A DNA stretch of 64,000 bases, taken from NCBI GenBank assembly GCA_900239685.1, contig OENT01000441.1:52678-116677 (forward strand). Reading direction: 5' to 3'. The notes beneath the pieces are model-generated. The model searched no databases. It was not told the DNA's origin and was given only the letters and a program-made list of their open reading frames with translations. The stretch comes from Rotaria macrura. Lineage: Eukaryota > Rotifera > Eurotatoria > Philodinida > Philodinidae. Positions 21,989 to 37,008 of the stretch are shown here, piece by piece. Every line of letters starts with the position of its first letter. Position 1 is the first letter of the stretch. Made by a program: the position numbers and the translations under genes.

Positions 21989-24914
21989 ATGGCCACACCT
22001 CACATTGACCATGAAAGCAATAACAATCAATATTATTTTGATCCAAACACTAATACCACTTCACAAGTACAAAGATCAGCACAAGACTTAGCTTTTGCTT
22101 CACCTCTAGTTATTAACACAAATGTTGGTCAATCCGAGTATATAGCTTACCCTGCTGGTGTTCCAGGTGCACGTTCTCAACATCAGCAAATTCGATCAGA
22201 CCGTGCTGTATATGTTGAGGGTGATTCATATCAATTACCACAGCAGCACCAATCTGTAGCTGGATTTAATAAAAGTCCAGTTCAACAACAATTTCAAGCA
22301 TCTCCACCGTCTGCACAACAAGTAAAAGCTTCAGTACGAACGGTAAACACTCACGAACAACAGCATGCATCTTCTGTTCAATACCAACAACCACCACAAC
22401 AACGTCCGCAACAGGTTTATGCAAATTACGAACCCCAAGTTTCACCACAGTCATCACAGGTCTCATCTCAACATCATCAATATCAATATGAGCCGCAACA
22501 ACAAGTTGGACAACCAGCAAATGCTCCAGGTTATTATCAAATACCTAATTCTGCTCAATATACACATCACGAATTAGAACAACGTACAGAAAGTCCAAAT
22601 CGAGGATCTGATCAACATGTACATGTACAGGTACTTGTAGAAATTTCTTTCTTTCGTTTTTGAATAAAAACTATAAAACTTATGTCTAACACATTTATGT
22701 ACTAGAGACATAAATGTTAAGGATGACAGATAAATTCTTTTCTCATTCATTTTGACAGTATTTTGCTTTCCGAAAATTAGATATTCTCTTTTTGCTTGAT
22801 TGAGTCATATTAGTTAACAAGTGTCTAAGATTCACATTTACAAATCCAATACATGAAATCTGTATTTGTTCCTATGTTATCACAGGCTCAACAGGTACCG
22901 ATTCGAACAGTATCTAGTGTCCAACATCAGCAACATGAAAGTAATACTACTTATCAACAACAACAACAGCAACATTTAACCTCTCAACCTTCGAAGCCAA
23001 CACATCAGCAGCATGACGACCAACTTCAACAATACTATAGTCAATTGACTCCCGGTATATATCATATTTGTCAATATGTCATATTGACCTTATCCTATGC
23101 TCACACAGCATGATAGAGACTGATCACAAATGTCATAAAGTTTACAACCTTAATAAATATATCGCTTAATTTTAGAACAATACCAGCAATTATTGCGTCA
23201 ACAACAAATTCAAAGGCAACAACAAGAAGAACAAAAACGGCAACAACTTGCTCAACAACAATATTATATTCAACACGAGCAAGATAGACAACGTACTGAA
23301 CAACAACAACATCGACCACAAGGTCTTACTAGAAATAGAATATCCATTTTTCGCATGTTCCATTGTTTCTTCGCTACTCTTGTATAGGTCAAGACCAGTA
23401 TGATGCACATCATCATCGACCTCAATCAGTTCAAACTAGTGTTTCACCTACTATTATTCAAGAAACTCATCGACAACATCAACCACCACAACAACATCAT
23501 GGTTTGTTAACGAAAATATTTTCTCGAATGAATAATGTATTGAATCATTTTCTTATCAAGGTCAACAAGTTCAATCCGATGCTTATTATGAGCAGCAACA
23601 TCGAGTTACTTCTCAACAATCATCTGCATCACCAACACATCAACAAGAACAATATCGTTCGACTGTTGCTGCTAGTGGAGGACAACAATATCAACAAATA
23701 TCTCCAAATCAACAACAACATGTTCGTCCAGGATCAGAACGACAATTTCAAGACGAGCAAGGTACTATTAGTCTTGATTTGCTTTTGCTTTTGTTTGTCA
23801 ATGTTTTATTAATCCCATGTGAAATCTAAACATAAGAAAATATGTTTCCTTGGAGAGATATGATTAAAAACAATACATTTATGGCTTAATAACACATATA
23901 ATTTACCCCTTCTTTTGTAGAATATTATGCTGCTCAATTAGCTCGTCAACAACAAAAAGACAATGCTGGTCTTATCGAGGGAGGTCAACGAGTTCAACTT
24001 CAACAGGAACGAGATTATACTACTCAAGTTGAAGCTATTCAACATCCACAACCTCCTCTACGTGTTCAACAACAACACTATCAAGAACAACAAATTATAC
24101 AAACTCAACAAACTCCACAACCTGTTGGCATTCGAGTCGGTTGATTTCTTTCTAGCTTTTCTTCTTATGAAAAATTGCCATTATTTAGGGTCTTATGAAT
24201 AAATTTACGGGTCCAACAAAGATTCCAACATATGAACCAAAACCTAAATCAAATACAGTACATCAATATTCGAGTTCGACTCATACAACATCAAGTGGAC
24301 CAGGTCAACAAACAACAACAACAATTCAAGCATCGAAAATGTATTCAATGACATATTCAGCATTACCCAAGCCACAAGAACCACCTGTGAATAGTGCTGA
24401 ATATTTTCAAATGTTACAACAAGGAAATCTTGGTACTACATCAACAAATGTTCAACAACCGTCAGCTCCGCAACATATTCAAGGTCCTCCACCTGGTTTC
24501 GATGCATTACGAGGTCGTTTCAAGAGTGGCGTCGCCCCTGAACTTACAAATCCAATGCAAGATCTACGTAAAACACAACAATCAAATTCAAGTGGTAGTG
24601 GTTTATCGTCATTACGCGATCAATATATAAATCGAGCCAAAGAAACAAGTCAATCACAAGAAGAATCATTCTCACAGAGAATTCAAACTGTAACTCGATC
24701 AACTGTTTCTACAGGTCAATCTCCACAGTATCAACCACAGCCACTAGTTGTATCACAAGAACCTCAACAAGAAGTACAAGTGCACAGTGAAAGTGTTGAT
24801 GATCAAGTTGTTTCATCAGACGGTGCTGTAGCTGAAGGTGGCTCATCATCAGGTGCATCACCTATTGACAATGATACTAATTCAATAACAGCAGTTCCAG
24901 CAGAAACATCTTAA
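21989..24914 (+). CDS. Glutamine-rich low-complexity protein
   Basis: Seven exons: 21989-22630, 22886-23054, 23176-23322, 23388-23501, 23561-23761, 23921-24135, 24189-24914 (2214 nt, 737 aa; all junction phases agree). The body is a Gln/His/Pro/Ser low-complexity sequence; in exon 3, 23 of 49 residues are Gln. Exons 3, 4 and 5 all begin and end in phase 1 and are 147, 114 and 201 nt, so each could be skipped without breaking the frame. The C-terminal exon is different: it holds the segment GLMNKFTGPTKIPTYEPKP, a proline/glycine patch, and LRGRFKSGVAPELTNPMQDL followed by SSLRDQYINRAKE, which looks like a short folded or helical binding segment, then an acidic Ser-rich tail. I do not recognise the family. 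The Q-rich composition is prion-like in the descriptive sense only. There are no membrane or signal segments. Confidence 0.75.
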
Positions 24915-25262
24915 TCAAATGAAATCCTAGTCTGTTTCTATACTAGTTATACAAGAATTATTTATTCTCTCCTCTCTCTCTCTCTCATAATCACCCTGAC
25001 ATTTATCGGAAATTGAACATCAACACAAGTATTGTTAATAATAATATCATAGCAGAATACTTGTTTCTGCACGTCTTTTTTCCTAGCTCAATAATGCTAT
25101 GCATCACCACATATGCCTTTTTTCTATCTTTCTTTTTTTCCTATTTTTTATTCTAAAACAACCCCACCGAGATTATGCATGGGAGTGTATGGGTGTGTGC
25201 GTGCGCGCGTGTGCCAAACGTTCAACTACTAGTTATTTCGTTGCTTAAATCTTTGAAATAAA
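24915..25262 (+). other. Probable 3' UTR of the Q-rich gene
   Basis: Between the stop codon and an AATAAA at 25257-25262 lie a CT-repeat (24966-24986) and a 22-bp alternating purine-pyrimidine run (25193-25214). Assignment as 3' UTR rests only on position and the polyadenylation signal. Confidence 0.45.
25193..25214. repeat. GT/GC alternating tract
   Basis: Twenty-two bases alternate strictly purine-pyrimidine, made of GT and GC steps, in otherwise AT-rich DNA. Such tracts can adopt left-handed Z-DNA. It lies in the probable 3' UTR of the Q-rich gene. Confidence 0.6.
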
Positions 25263-28200
25263 TTTTAACTTTCATTCATTATGATTAAAACAGAATTCAA
25301 ATCATCTTCCGCGTTCAAATATTGAAACTCAGTGTTTTCTTACATTTCTCTTGAGTTATCTGTCTAGTTATTGAAATTGAATTCTTTTCAATAATTTGCA
25401 AGAAATAAAGACTATTAAAAGAAACTAAATACTCACATTCATGCCGATGGATTCATTTTGTAGTGAAGATAAACATCACAGACGGGTAGAATTTAATTGC
25501 AGTACTTCATTTAGGCACATCACAATTGTTTTAAACAAACAAAAGCCATAAAAAATATTCAAAGCCATTCTGAATTGCAATACTACTTCCTATTCTTTTC
25601 AACTGCAAAATTTTCCTAATGGAATACAAAGGATTTTTTATATATTTCGAATCATGAATTTGTGACTTTTAATGAAGATTGAAATTTTCCACGTTGCTAT
25701 GAGTGAGTGTTTGGTTCATTCATACAAGAAGGAAAAAAGACGAATTGTTTTCTTCCGTATTAAAATTGAAAAACGAAATTTAATAAATTTTGCAGATGGC
25801 CACTAATTTACGTATTCATCGTAAAAGAATGTCTTACTATTGAAAATCATATTTTAGTGACTTTTCTAAAAATGCTTCATTATGGATTAAACTTCTTGAC
25901 AGAAATACTTTTAATAGATAATTCTTTCAACACTGCAACAATTATATCCTATAAATAACATTTGAACTACATAGAAATACATTTTTCACGTTCAACTCTA
26001 ATTTTGACACTTCTTTACTGAAAGACATTTTTCTAACTGCCAGCGCAAGATGATTATCAGTGGGGTGACATTTGTAATGTATGAATTACATATCATAGTG
26101 AGAGAGTGCATAGTTCACAAGTACCTTGCAAAGGTTAAATATGCCACCAATAACTTTGATGATGATCGAATACCGATATATTAATATTCCTTGATGAAAA
26201 TAGATATGGGTAATTATTTTACTTGAAAAAGAATTCTTATTATATCTTCCTTCATTTTATTTTTCATCGTGTTTTATTTATTAGTAAGGATACATTCTCT
26301 ACGAAATAAAGTTGTATGTGTCATGAATTTTATTCACTTGCTTTTTCTCTTATCACCTCTGATTGATTGTTAGAGCATTACACTAAAGGCACACTCAAAT
26401 GAATTAATCCTGTACGAAAGTAGTTTGTCGAATTAAATCCTTTTGAATGTTTCATATAAATCAAATTTTGCAACGTCTTATATCGTATAACATATATCTG
26501 TTGTGTGTATTGCTATTGTTTATCACTTCATTTCTTTCCTATCTCATCATTCTTCAATATAGACACATATAGACATGATTCTCGTCTATTTTTGGATAGA
26601 TTAATCATATCCTTATGTATATACAATCCATATTTCCATCTTCAATAGATAAAAATCGATGATTTCTCTTCATCGTCATCATCCTTTCTTTCTTTCTCTT
26701 GACTCGCACATTTGATTAGATCGATGATGATGTACGTTTACTATTTTTGTCTTCGATAACCATATAGTTCTATATTCTGTTTCTCACTAGAAAGCATACC
26801 ACTTATATTTATTACATTTTATAATGAAAGAAGAAAAGCAAAGCTACTTATTTATAAAATACGACCATACATGATATCAACTTCGGAGTGATTAAGAGTC
26901 GCAAACAAGAATGATGAAAACTTTGAACCATACTGAAAATCTGTATGCTAGTTAAAGTTTAGAAAGTCTATTCGCTAAATTAAATCGCGGTACTCTTAAA
27001 AATCGAATAATGAGTTGTATATTAACAACGAGAAAAATGTTTTCCTTATTTAAAAATAACTAGCAACATTCTTTATTTATTGCTTAGCAATTAACCTTGA
27101 GCGAGTTCTTCTTGAATTCATTTTTCTATAGCTTTTATCTTCTATCAATTTATGCCAGCAAAAATAGTATAATTAGAATAAGCATAGACTTATTATAGCA
27201 GTAATAATTCTCATCACTGCCGCCTTAGCATTGCCAAAAACAATCTTTTCTGTAATACATGCTGTCACTGTTTTTTTTCTTATTGTTTTCTAGTTACTTT
27301 AGTCACAGCTTCGTTTTCGTTTATCTTCTCGAAGGAAATAGAAACTACCACTTAGCAGTTTTGGTTATTATTACCATTTACAAAACAAATCAGTTATGAT
27401 ATTATAAACTTGTGATGGATCCAACAGATCAATACTAAATTATATCTCACACTTCGCAAAGAATAGTTTTCTATCCGAAGCGAACAGCTGTCACCAGGCT
27501 AATCATTTGTTAACCTACTTTTCAGAATGTACCACATCAACTGATACTTCTGCTTTTACCATTCAACAGACTAGATAACTTCTTTTTGGTGTATCAATCT
27601 GGTTTCAGTTATGCACACTTGATCTACTTTTCTGAAGATAAAATAATCAAGCATACTAGGATGAAATCGTACTTCGAAACAGGTACTTAATTTTGACAGA
27701 AAAGAAGCATGCAGGCAGGCATCTCAAGGAATAAGTACAACAGTTGATGTGACTATGTATCAAAAAGTGATTCACAGCTTGACAAGATGATAATAAACAG
27801 CACGCCGTGCACCGTATTATGTTTTACACTTCACTAGCGATAATAATATCATGGTAAATATAAAACAACGACCTTGTCATTTTGCCTAGCTGTTTGTCTT
27901 GTCTTATATCATATGAACAGATTAGACACGATTGATAGTTCTCAATTCAATCAGATCCATTGATTGGACAATTAATAGATCACGTAGTCAGTTTTAGTTC
28001 GAACGAACATCATTGAAGCAATGATACTTAAAACTACATAAATAATTAAAAGAGATCTCTTGAAAAAATGTTCCGACAATTGAACAGAAACCAAAGATAA
28101 ATACACGTATAGCTGTGTACAATAGTATCTTAAATTGTTTTAATTAGTGTCATTACTTACCCATACCGCTAGCGAAGAAAATATCTCTTTGTGACCCAAA

Positions 28201-28772
28201 TGATTAATCACAAAATAAAAACAAATTAATGATTTATTATAAATAACATTGATTATATGAATAGGCATATATTGAATTGACTACAATGAATTAATAATTG
28301 GCTATATTGAATCTTACAATGTTTTGAATCTCGTTGATGCAAATGTTGACGAATTTGTTTATTGCCTAGAATCATCCCCAACTTATTTTTGAAGCCTAGT
28401 CAAAGGTATTCACTGTAATAGAAAGATACTCTGTGAAATGAGTTTGAGATCATTAGACAGTTCTGATGGGGAGTCAATACTGTTCCATGATAATAAGGTT
28501 TGAAAGAGACGAATTTAATTAAAATTGATACTCGACAAGTAGCCATTAATGCTCTCATGTGACTTTTTCCATCTTATTTCTCATCGTGCTTCTTGACGTG
28601 TTGTACTTTGTTTTTGTACCATCGATACGAAATCCAACTCGATAAATCATTAATCGATTAGAGTCACTGTTACCAAATGAATACATCTATGTATGTAAAG
28701 AGATATTGTAACAAAGTTCAGAACTATTGGCAGTTGTCCTTCGCAATCCGATTTTCGAATCACCAAGCAGAG
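25263..28772. other. Intergenic, no gene seen
   Basis: About 3.5 kb of AT-rich sequence with no open frame of note up to the first recognisable codons of the DHX8 pseudogene. Confidence 0.5.
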
Positions 28773-31309
28773 ATGAAAGATTTGCAAAATTTTCAATACT
28801 TCTCGCTCCAATCTAAAATTTGTACTGAATCGGTTAATCATTGGAATATAAACTACAAAGACTTGGCTGGATTTATTATTATTGAAATGGTGCAAACAAG
28901 TGATTCTTATGATTTATTTTGAAAACGACTGGCAGAAAATGATGCTGATTTTCCAGATTCGTTCAGTAGTAATCTCTATCGAATCGTTCAAAAACTGTTG
29001 CTGACTCCTCTGAAGAAAACAACGTCTGAATATCATCATAAAACACACGGTGAACAATCACGTATATTAACTAATGATACTGCAGTACATCGAGTAATGT
29101 GTCCTTTTTTTAATAATCCAATTATCGATCAATGAGAGTATGTCACTTTCATATTTAATTTGTATCCGTTGCTGTAAAACACACATCTTCGTTGATAGGC
29201 AATGCTTGATGGAGAACTAAAGTCGAATTCTGCAAATAAGCAAGATGAAGAAGTTGACGATGATCTCATGAATGACTTGAAAAAATTTGAATCCAAAGTT
29301 AAATCTGCTCAACTAAGACTAAATAATGACGTAGAAGAATCTCGGCGCAAGAGAAAACATCGTTGTCATCAACTTTCATCAGATTTAAAATCGGATCGCA
29401 AAAAATCTAGTTATACTATTGGTATTTCTATTCTATTTTAATCAATCGAAACTTCGTTTTAATCGTAATTCTTCTAGCTTGTTATTAACCATTGAGATAT
29501 TTACGAAACAGTAGCAGAAGATAAATATTGATCTTTATCTTGCTTATGCAATATTATTTTTCTTCTCTATCATGCGTGTAAATTATCACAGGATTAATTT
29601 CATAAGTGAATTAAAATGCAACATAATTAAAGTGAAAGAAACATTTACTCTTATGAAAATTTGAGTCATTTAGTAATAGTTCAATACCATTCTTATTAAG
29701 TTTCGAACAACTATCATTAATTGTGATTATGATCACTGTGAAAGTGTCATTACATTGTTGAAGTTTTTTTTTTCTATTCTCTTTTTCGTTAACTTCATTT
29801 TTTAATATTCTAGTCACAAGGTCGTAAACGTCATCGACAATCGACATCTGATTCTCAAAGTAGTCGTAGTGATAATAGTGATCGGTCACCATCACCAAAA
29901 CATCACCGTCCATCAAAAAATATTCGTCATCAAGATCGTAATAACTCGCCACCACGGCGAAAACAATCACCATCTGTTCCAGATAAACCAATAGCAGGCT
30001 CAATATACGATGGTACAATTATATCAATAATGCAATGGGGATGTTTTGCACGACTTGATCTGTTTCGTACTTGAATGGAAGGCCTTGTACATATATCAAA
30101 TGTAAGTAGATTATTTTTATTTGACGTATCTTTCATTAAACAATCGTTGTTGTCTCAATAGTTGTAGATTCATAAAGATCACATTAACCATGTATCTGAT
30201 GTTATTAAACGTCATCAGAAAGTCAAAGTTAATGTTCTTTCATGTTCAAACACGCTAAAAGGAGTTTATCAATGAAAGATGTTGATAAAAAACTAGGTGA
30301 AAATTTAACAAGAAAATTATGTGTGGAACAGACTATTGAAGATGATCATAATCCTGATGGTCCTGTTGATTCTTTATCATCAAATCGTTTAAATTTACAT
30401 GTCTCATCCCTTATTGCGCCTGCAGAAATAAGCTCGAAAGATAATAAAGGTAACAGTTCGCGTCAAATATTCGACTATGATCAATGGGAGATAGATCATA
30501 TGAGAAATGTTAAATACATTCATATAACGTAGCTAGCGAATCACGGTAAAGAAATAGGTATATTACCAAAAGCAGATGGTTCTGATGGTGAAGCTTTAGA
30601 AGTTGAATTAGTTGACAAAGAAGCCCCATTGCTTAAAGGTTACGGTAAACTCTATCAAAAGAACGACATGAAATAAAACAAAAATAACAACGTGAACAGC
30701 GTGAACAACAGCAGTGCAGTACACGTTCCGTCCTGATGAAACAAATTATAATAATCTGATGAATTCAGAGAATTCAAAGTCACGTACATTGACAACACCT
30801 GGGATCAATGCTAAAGCATCGGCTAATATGTCAGAATGAAAAAAAAATCTTTAATGAATACCAATAAAACAACATTTGGCAAGTATAATCGAATAATGGC
30901 AAAGTTTACCAATATATGAATTAAGAGAGCAATTACTTAAGACTGTCAATGATAATCAGATACTTGTTGTTATTGGTGAAATAGGTTCATGGAAAACTAC
31001 ACAAATAAAACAATACTTAACTGAAGATGCTTACATGTTATGTGGGTGTAGAGCATGTACACAACCGTGATGTGTTGCTGAAGAATTCTGTTGTCATCTT
31101 GAACAAAACGTTGGTTATAAGATACGTTTCGAAGATTGCACAACACCTGCAACGAAAATAAAATATATGACTGATGGCATGTCCCTATGTGAATGTTTAA
31201 TTGATTATGATATGAATCAAATATGCAATTATTATAGTAGATGCAGTACTTGAACGTACTATTTATATTCATGTGATTTTTGGTTTAATGAAAAAAGTAA
31301 TTTAGTATG

Positions 31310-32757
31310 AATGATTTTCTAGAAGACACGAACGATAGCTCAAATGTTTTAGTTGATTAGAAAAACTTTCTTCGTAGTTCCAGCGATGTTCAATTGTACG
31401 TTATTGATAGCGCTGATGATAATTATGAACTTGTTGGCTGTTTCTCGAATGAGTTCTAGAATTATTTTCTGAAACAATGATTCATCCGAAGTGGGGACTC
31501 AATCAAATTAAAAACTGCTTTTCATCAAATGCAGAAAAAATAAAGAGTAAGACTTCGCTATTGAAGGAAAGCTGAGTATTGCTTAGTTAATTTCGTCAAT
31601 CGTTTGAGTGGCTTAGCCCGAATAGAAAATAATTAAATGTGATGTTTAGACCCTGGGAAAGCGTCTTTGTATAGATAATTTTTCAAGCCAGAGAAATGAA
31701 CACGTTCGATTGTTGCTTTCATAATGATGACCACAAGAATGTAGCACATTATAATACACAGTCGATACCTTGGGAAACGGTTGAGCCTAAGCAACTTTGT
31801 TTGAAGTCAATAATGTTTATTTCGAGCATGAAGCGTATTGACTTGTACTTAAACAACTAGTCGTTTTTTATATGTCAGCTCAACCAAAAACAATCTAATA
31901 GTTGTTATTTTTTCATTGACACGTAACTTCTCGTTTTCGGTACTCGTAATCAATAGCAACAGTATTCGTTGATGTAAAGTACATCGGTTGTTGTATGGAT
32001 CATCGATATCATTGTGGTTTATAGGCCGTTGATGAAACATTATCATCTCAAAGAGATTTTTTCAATCGAAACAATTCCCTGTTTCTATTCGTGGCTAGAT
32101 CAACAAAGAATAACATTATTCAAAAACCTTTAGTCACCGGAATAGTTCTAGGTCGAACAGAGTATGACTTTGCTTCTTGAACAGTTGAATATGTTTACAA
32201 AGGGAATTCGTGGCATTTCAAAGAAAAATGTGTTACGTAATACTTTCTAAATCAATTAGTATGATATACGAGAAATTATAGAGAGCTCAATGATAATGTC
32301 GCTATCGTCAATAATTATGTCTGATTTGATGACTTTATTATATTGAGAAAACATCTATGGAAAGGTTATAAGACACATGATAGTTTCATTTGATAGATGC
32401 TTGGTCTTTAATTAAACACTTGCCTACCTTGACAATAATTGTACTCATATGGACTAGCATTTCTGCTGTTGATTTTTACATTGAACGAAAGGTCATCGAT
32501 GTCTAAATACAATGCATTAGAGAACAAAAATAAAACGTATTGATATTTTCATAAATGAAAAAGTCTTTACGATATGTCATTTTTTCGTCGATTTCGGTTG
32601 CTTAGACGCATTCTGAATTAAAACTATATTGTCACATCAGCTACGATTGATTCAGTCAAATTTTTTTAAATATTTCTTCAATACAGTAAGTAATAAAATA
32701 TTTATAAGTTGCACCTATGATTTTATTCTTACGTTAGTGTCATTCTTTTTTTTATAG
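31310..32757 (+). other. Unrecognised stretch inside the DHX8 pseudogene
   Basis: About 1.45 kb separates the eroded DEAH region (ending near LMKKV, about 31306) from the intact exon at 32758. In DHX8 only about 30 residues, including the SAT motif, lie between these points. I see no trace of the SAT motif and no transposon termini, so the stretch is either an insertion or completely decayed sequence. Confidence 0.5.
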
Positions 32758-34067
<1,310 letters not shown>

Positions 34068-35045
34068 GTTTGTTCATTTTTTCTTTATTTTACCATGAAT
34101 AAGTACAAGAAATTTTGGTTTTTTGAAAGAGCACTTCAATGGTTTAGAACTATCCTTCACAGATCCTAATCAAACCTTAAGATAATAAGAACACAGATTT
34201 TGACAAGAAATTTGTTTCATCGTTGCGTAAGAGTCTGATTTTCTATGTCCGATTGTTCCAAGAATGTGTCGAGGCCAAACGTTTCTGCATTTAGATCCAA
34301 TATTATCTAATCATGATAGATATCTTAGCATATTGGCATGCTATTGCTGACGGAATACTAGGAATCAGCATCGATTGCCTATTAATTCGTGATTATCTCA
34401 ATCGAAGATAGAGTCGAGAAAGAATACAAATATGTATGTCCTGAAATCTATAAAAAACATTTTCTTGGAGGCAACAGTTACATTGTCTCTCGTATTTCGA
34501 TCTGTCAATCAAAGATCATATACGTACTGAATGTTTTCGTTTTTTATTTAGACATAAACTTGATGTACTGTCATGTGGAAGATAAAATGAACTTGTTCAA
34601 AAAAACTGAGTGTTTGGGATTATTTAGAAAAGCAACTAAGCGTGATTCACAAGAAAGCCAATACTGCAAAACAAAAACATTAAAAGTTCTTTAAACAAAC
34701 ATATTTTAGGTTATCGAACATTACCCGACAACTCACTTGTTTATATTCATCCATCCAGTTCAATTTATAATTGACAAATAAAATCGTAAGCATAATATTT
34801 TTTCGGTATTCTTATAAAAATTATTTTAGTCAAAATACTAGCCATTGTTTTGAATTTCATATGATGAACTTGTATTTAGAACAAAGGAATATACATATAA
34901 AGTATGCTCTATCAATCCGCAACTACTCGTTGAAAATGCACGGAATATTTTTAAATTTGGAGATTCGACAAGATGATCTAAGATAAAGAAAGAGTCGAAT
35001 CACTGTTCAACAAATACGAAGAACCAAATCCATGGTGTATATCAT

Positions 35046-35941
35046 GTATTCCGCGACTGGCGATCTGATTGAAAAATTCGGCTTAAAGAACCTCTTCATT
35101 GTTCTTTCCTTGAGTTTTTTTGTATATAAGAATTTTGATACGCGTGTTGTTGTTTATTTGTTGTGAAAACAAAAGAAGATTTTATTTTCGTAAATAAAAT
35201 TGAGAACATATTCCTTTGAATGAACTATCGAAAAAATCAAATCAGAGATAAAATCTACTTCGAGCTATTTTCATAACAGAATCTATTATTTTATTCGGAA
35301 TCCGTACATGATTTACTCTAACTAATTTCATGATCGTTTATGTAAACACCAGAAATAGTCGATCTTTCAAAATAATGAAAAAGTAGAATTTCACAAAAAT
35401 ATCTTTCTCAATTTTTATCAACACATTGAACAATTTACTAACATCATTTTCAGCAACAGAAATCAGCAAGTTGAATATGGCGTCACTCCATCTGCCTAAA
35501 CTACTGAATTCCTCCTATCAAGTTTTTCAGAAGGTTTCTGTTTTCTTTTTATATTTTATCAGACTGAAGACAAACATCAACGATCTCATACTAACTATTT
35601 TCTAACTTCGCTACTAATACAGCTAGTCGTTTAAATCGACAAAACTTTATGATCTATATTTTTTACGAATATCAGAAGTTTCGGTGTGATGAAAAACACG
35701 GCATTTATGAAATTCTGCAGGAGTCCTCTTTTGCTGAGCCTAAGCAGCGATTAGATTTCCTAATTTTCTATCAAAGTGATCTTGAGAACGAAGCGTCAAA
35801 AATATTCTCTCGTTCAAACATGAGTTGAAATATTCTATATTTTAACTGTGTCACCTTTCTACATCTATGAGAGAACGTCCTGTTCGCCTACAGTTTGCAC
35901 CTGAGAAAGTCAAAGATCAAAAAATTTTGTCATTTGCGTGT
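35046..35941. other. Intergenic, no gene seen
   Basis: AT-rich sequence between the last recognisable DHX8 codons and the transposon nest. Nothing is recognised. Confidence 0.5.
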
Positions 35942-36242
35942 TTCGAAATCAGGGCTGCCAACTGTTCCCCATTTTGGGGTATAGTACCCCATTTCACCAT
36001 TTTGTACTCCAGAAAATGTGATAACCCCATGGGGTATATTCCTTATACCTCATTTGAGCTTTTACGTGTGCAGTGTGATTAACAGAACCTTCTAATGAAA
36101 ATAGCCTATGTTTTCCACTAGAGTTGTCTCATTTCTACGAGATAAAGACATCTAAAATTAAATGTATTGGTAAAGAGCTGATCAGCAGATATTGGCATCC
36201 ATTTTGTTTTATTTCATCGTGAATTATTCGGTTTTACATACT

Positions 36243-36780
36243 ATTTTCACTAGGGGTGCAACAAAATCTTTAATGAGTTTAGGATTTGTCACCAAATCTC
36301 TGAGGTTTGGATTTGGATTTGGTTTCTGGATTTCGGGTATGGTTCGAATTTAGTTCCTACATGTGAACTTCGTCTAGATTTAGATCACAGGACTGTTGAT
36401 ATTGCTTTTTTCATCGTAGATTTCGGATTTGGACTTGGGATTTTTTTCGATCTAACATAAGTCTCACTTGGTAGCCGCACTACACTGAAACCAAATCTCA
36501 ATCCCAAATCCCAAACCCAAATCTCACCCGAATTCCAACCTGAATAATGCAAGCCAAATCCCAAATCCAAATCTATACCAAATCTATACAATTTCATATC
36601 AATTTATAAGACTTGAGATTCTTTTCTCCCTTCTCGGGCTTTATCTTAAAAAGTCTCATCAGAATGGGGTAAATTAAGATCTAATCCAAACCCGAATCCA
36701 AATCTCAGTCGAGAACAAATCCAAATCTATTTATACCAAATCCCGAGGCCTTGAATTTGTTGCACCACTACAATTTTCAC
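36243..36780. mobile_element. hAT-type element B (nested in A)
   Basis: The element spans about 36251-36772 between perfect 8-bp duplications ATTTTCAC (36243-36250 and 36773-36780). The ends read TAGGGGTGCAACAAA and, on the complement, TGTAGTGGTGCAACAAA: inverted repeats with small differences at the tip. The interior is built from many copies of a CCAAATC-like unit, pointing one way in the left half and the other way in the right half. There is no coding capacity. The duplication and TAGGGGTG-type tip indicate hAT mobilisation. Confidence 0.8.
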
Positions 36781-37008
36781 TATGAACAACGAAATAAGTT
36801 TTACTAAATTTTTCTCATTTCCCATTGTATCATTATCATTTCCTATTAAATTTGAAGAATACATAGTTCTTTTTGTCTCGAAAGTAAATCTAGTTTTACA
36901 TTTTCTCTTCAATAGATTTGATGATAATATTCTCATGGAATTGAACAAGGGTTATGAAATTGATATTTCTGATGGTTCAGAAGCAACAACAGACAAAGAA
37001 TCTCTTAG

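Noticed and set aside
22266-22577. Antisense and alternative-frame ORFs in the Q-rich gene (Val-rich or Asn-rich)
   Set aside because: These are shadows of CAA/CAG repeats read in other frames; only the Gln frame has consistent splice phases.
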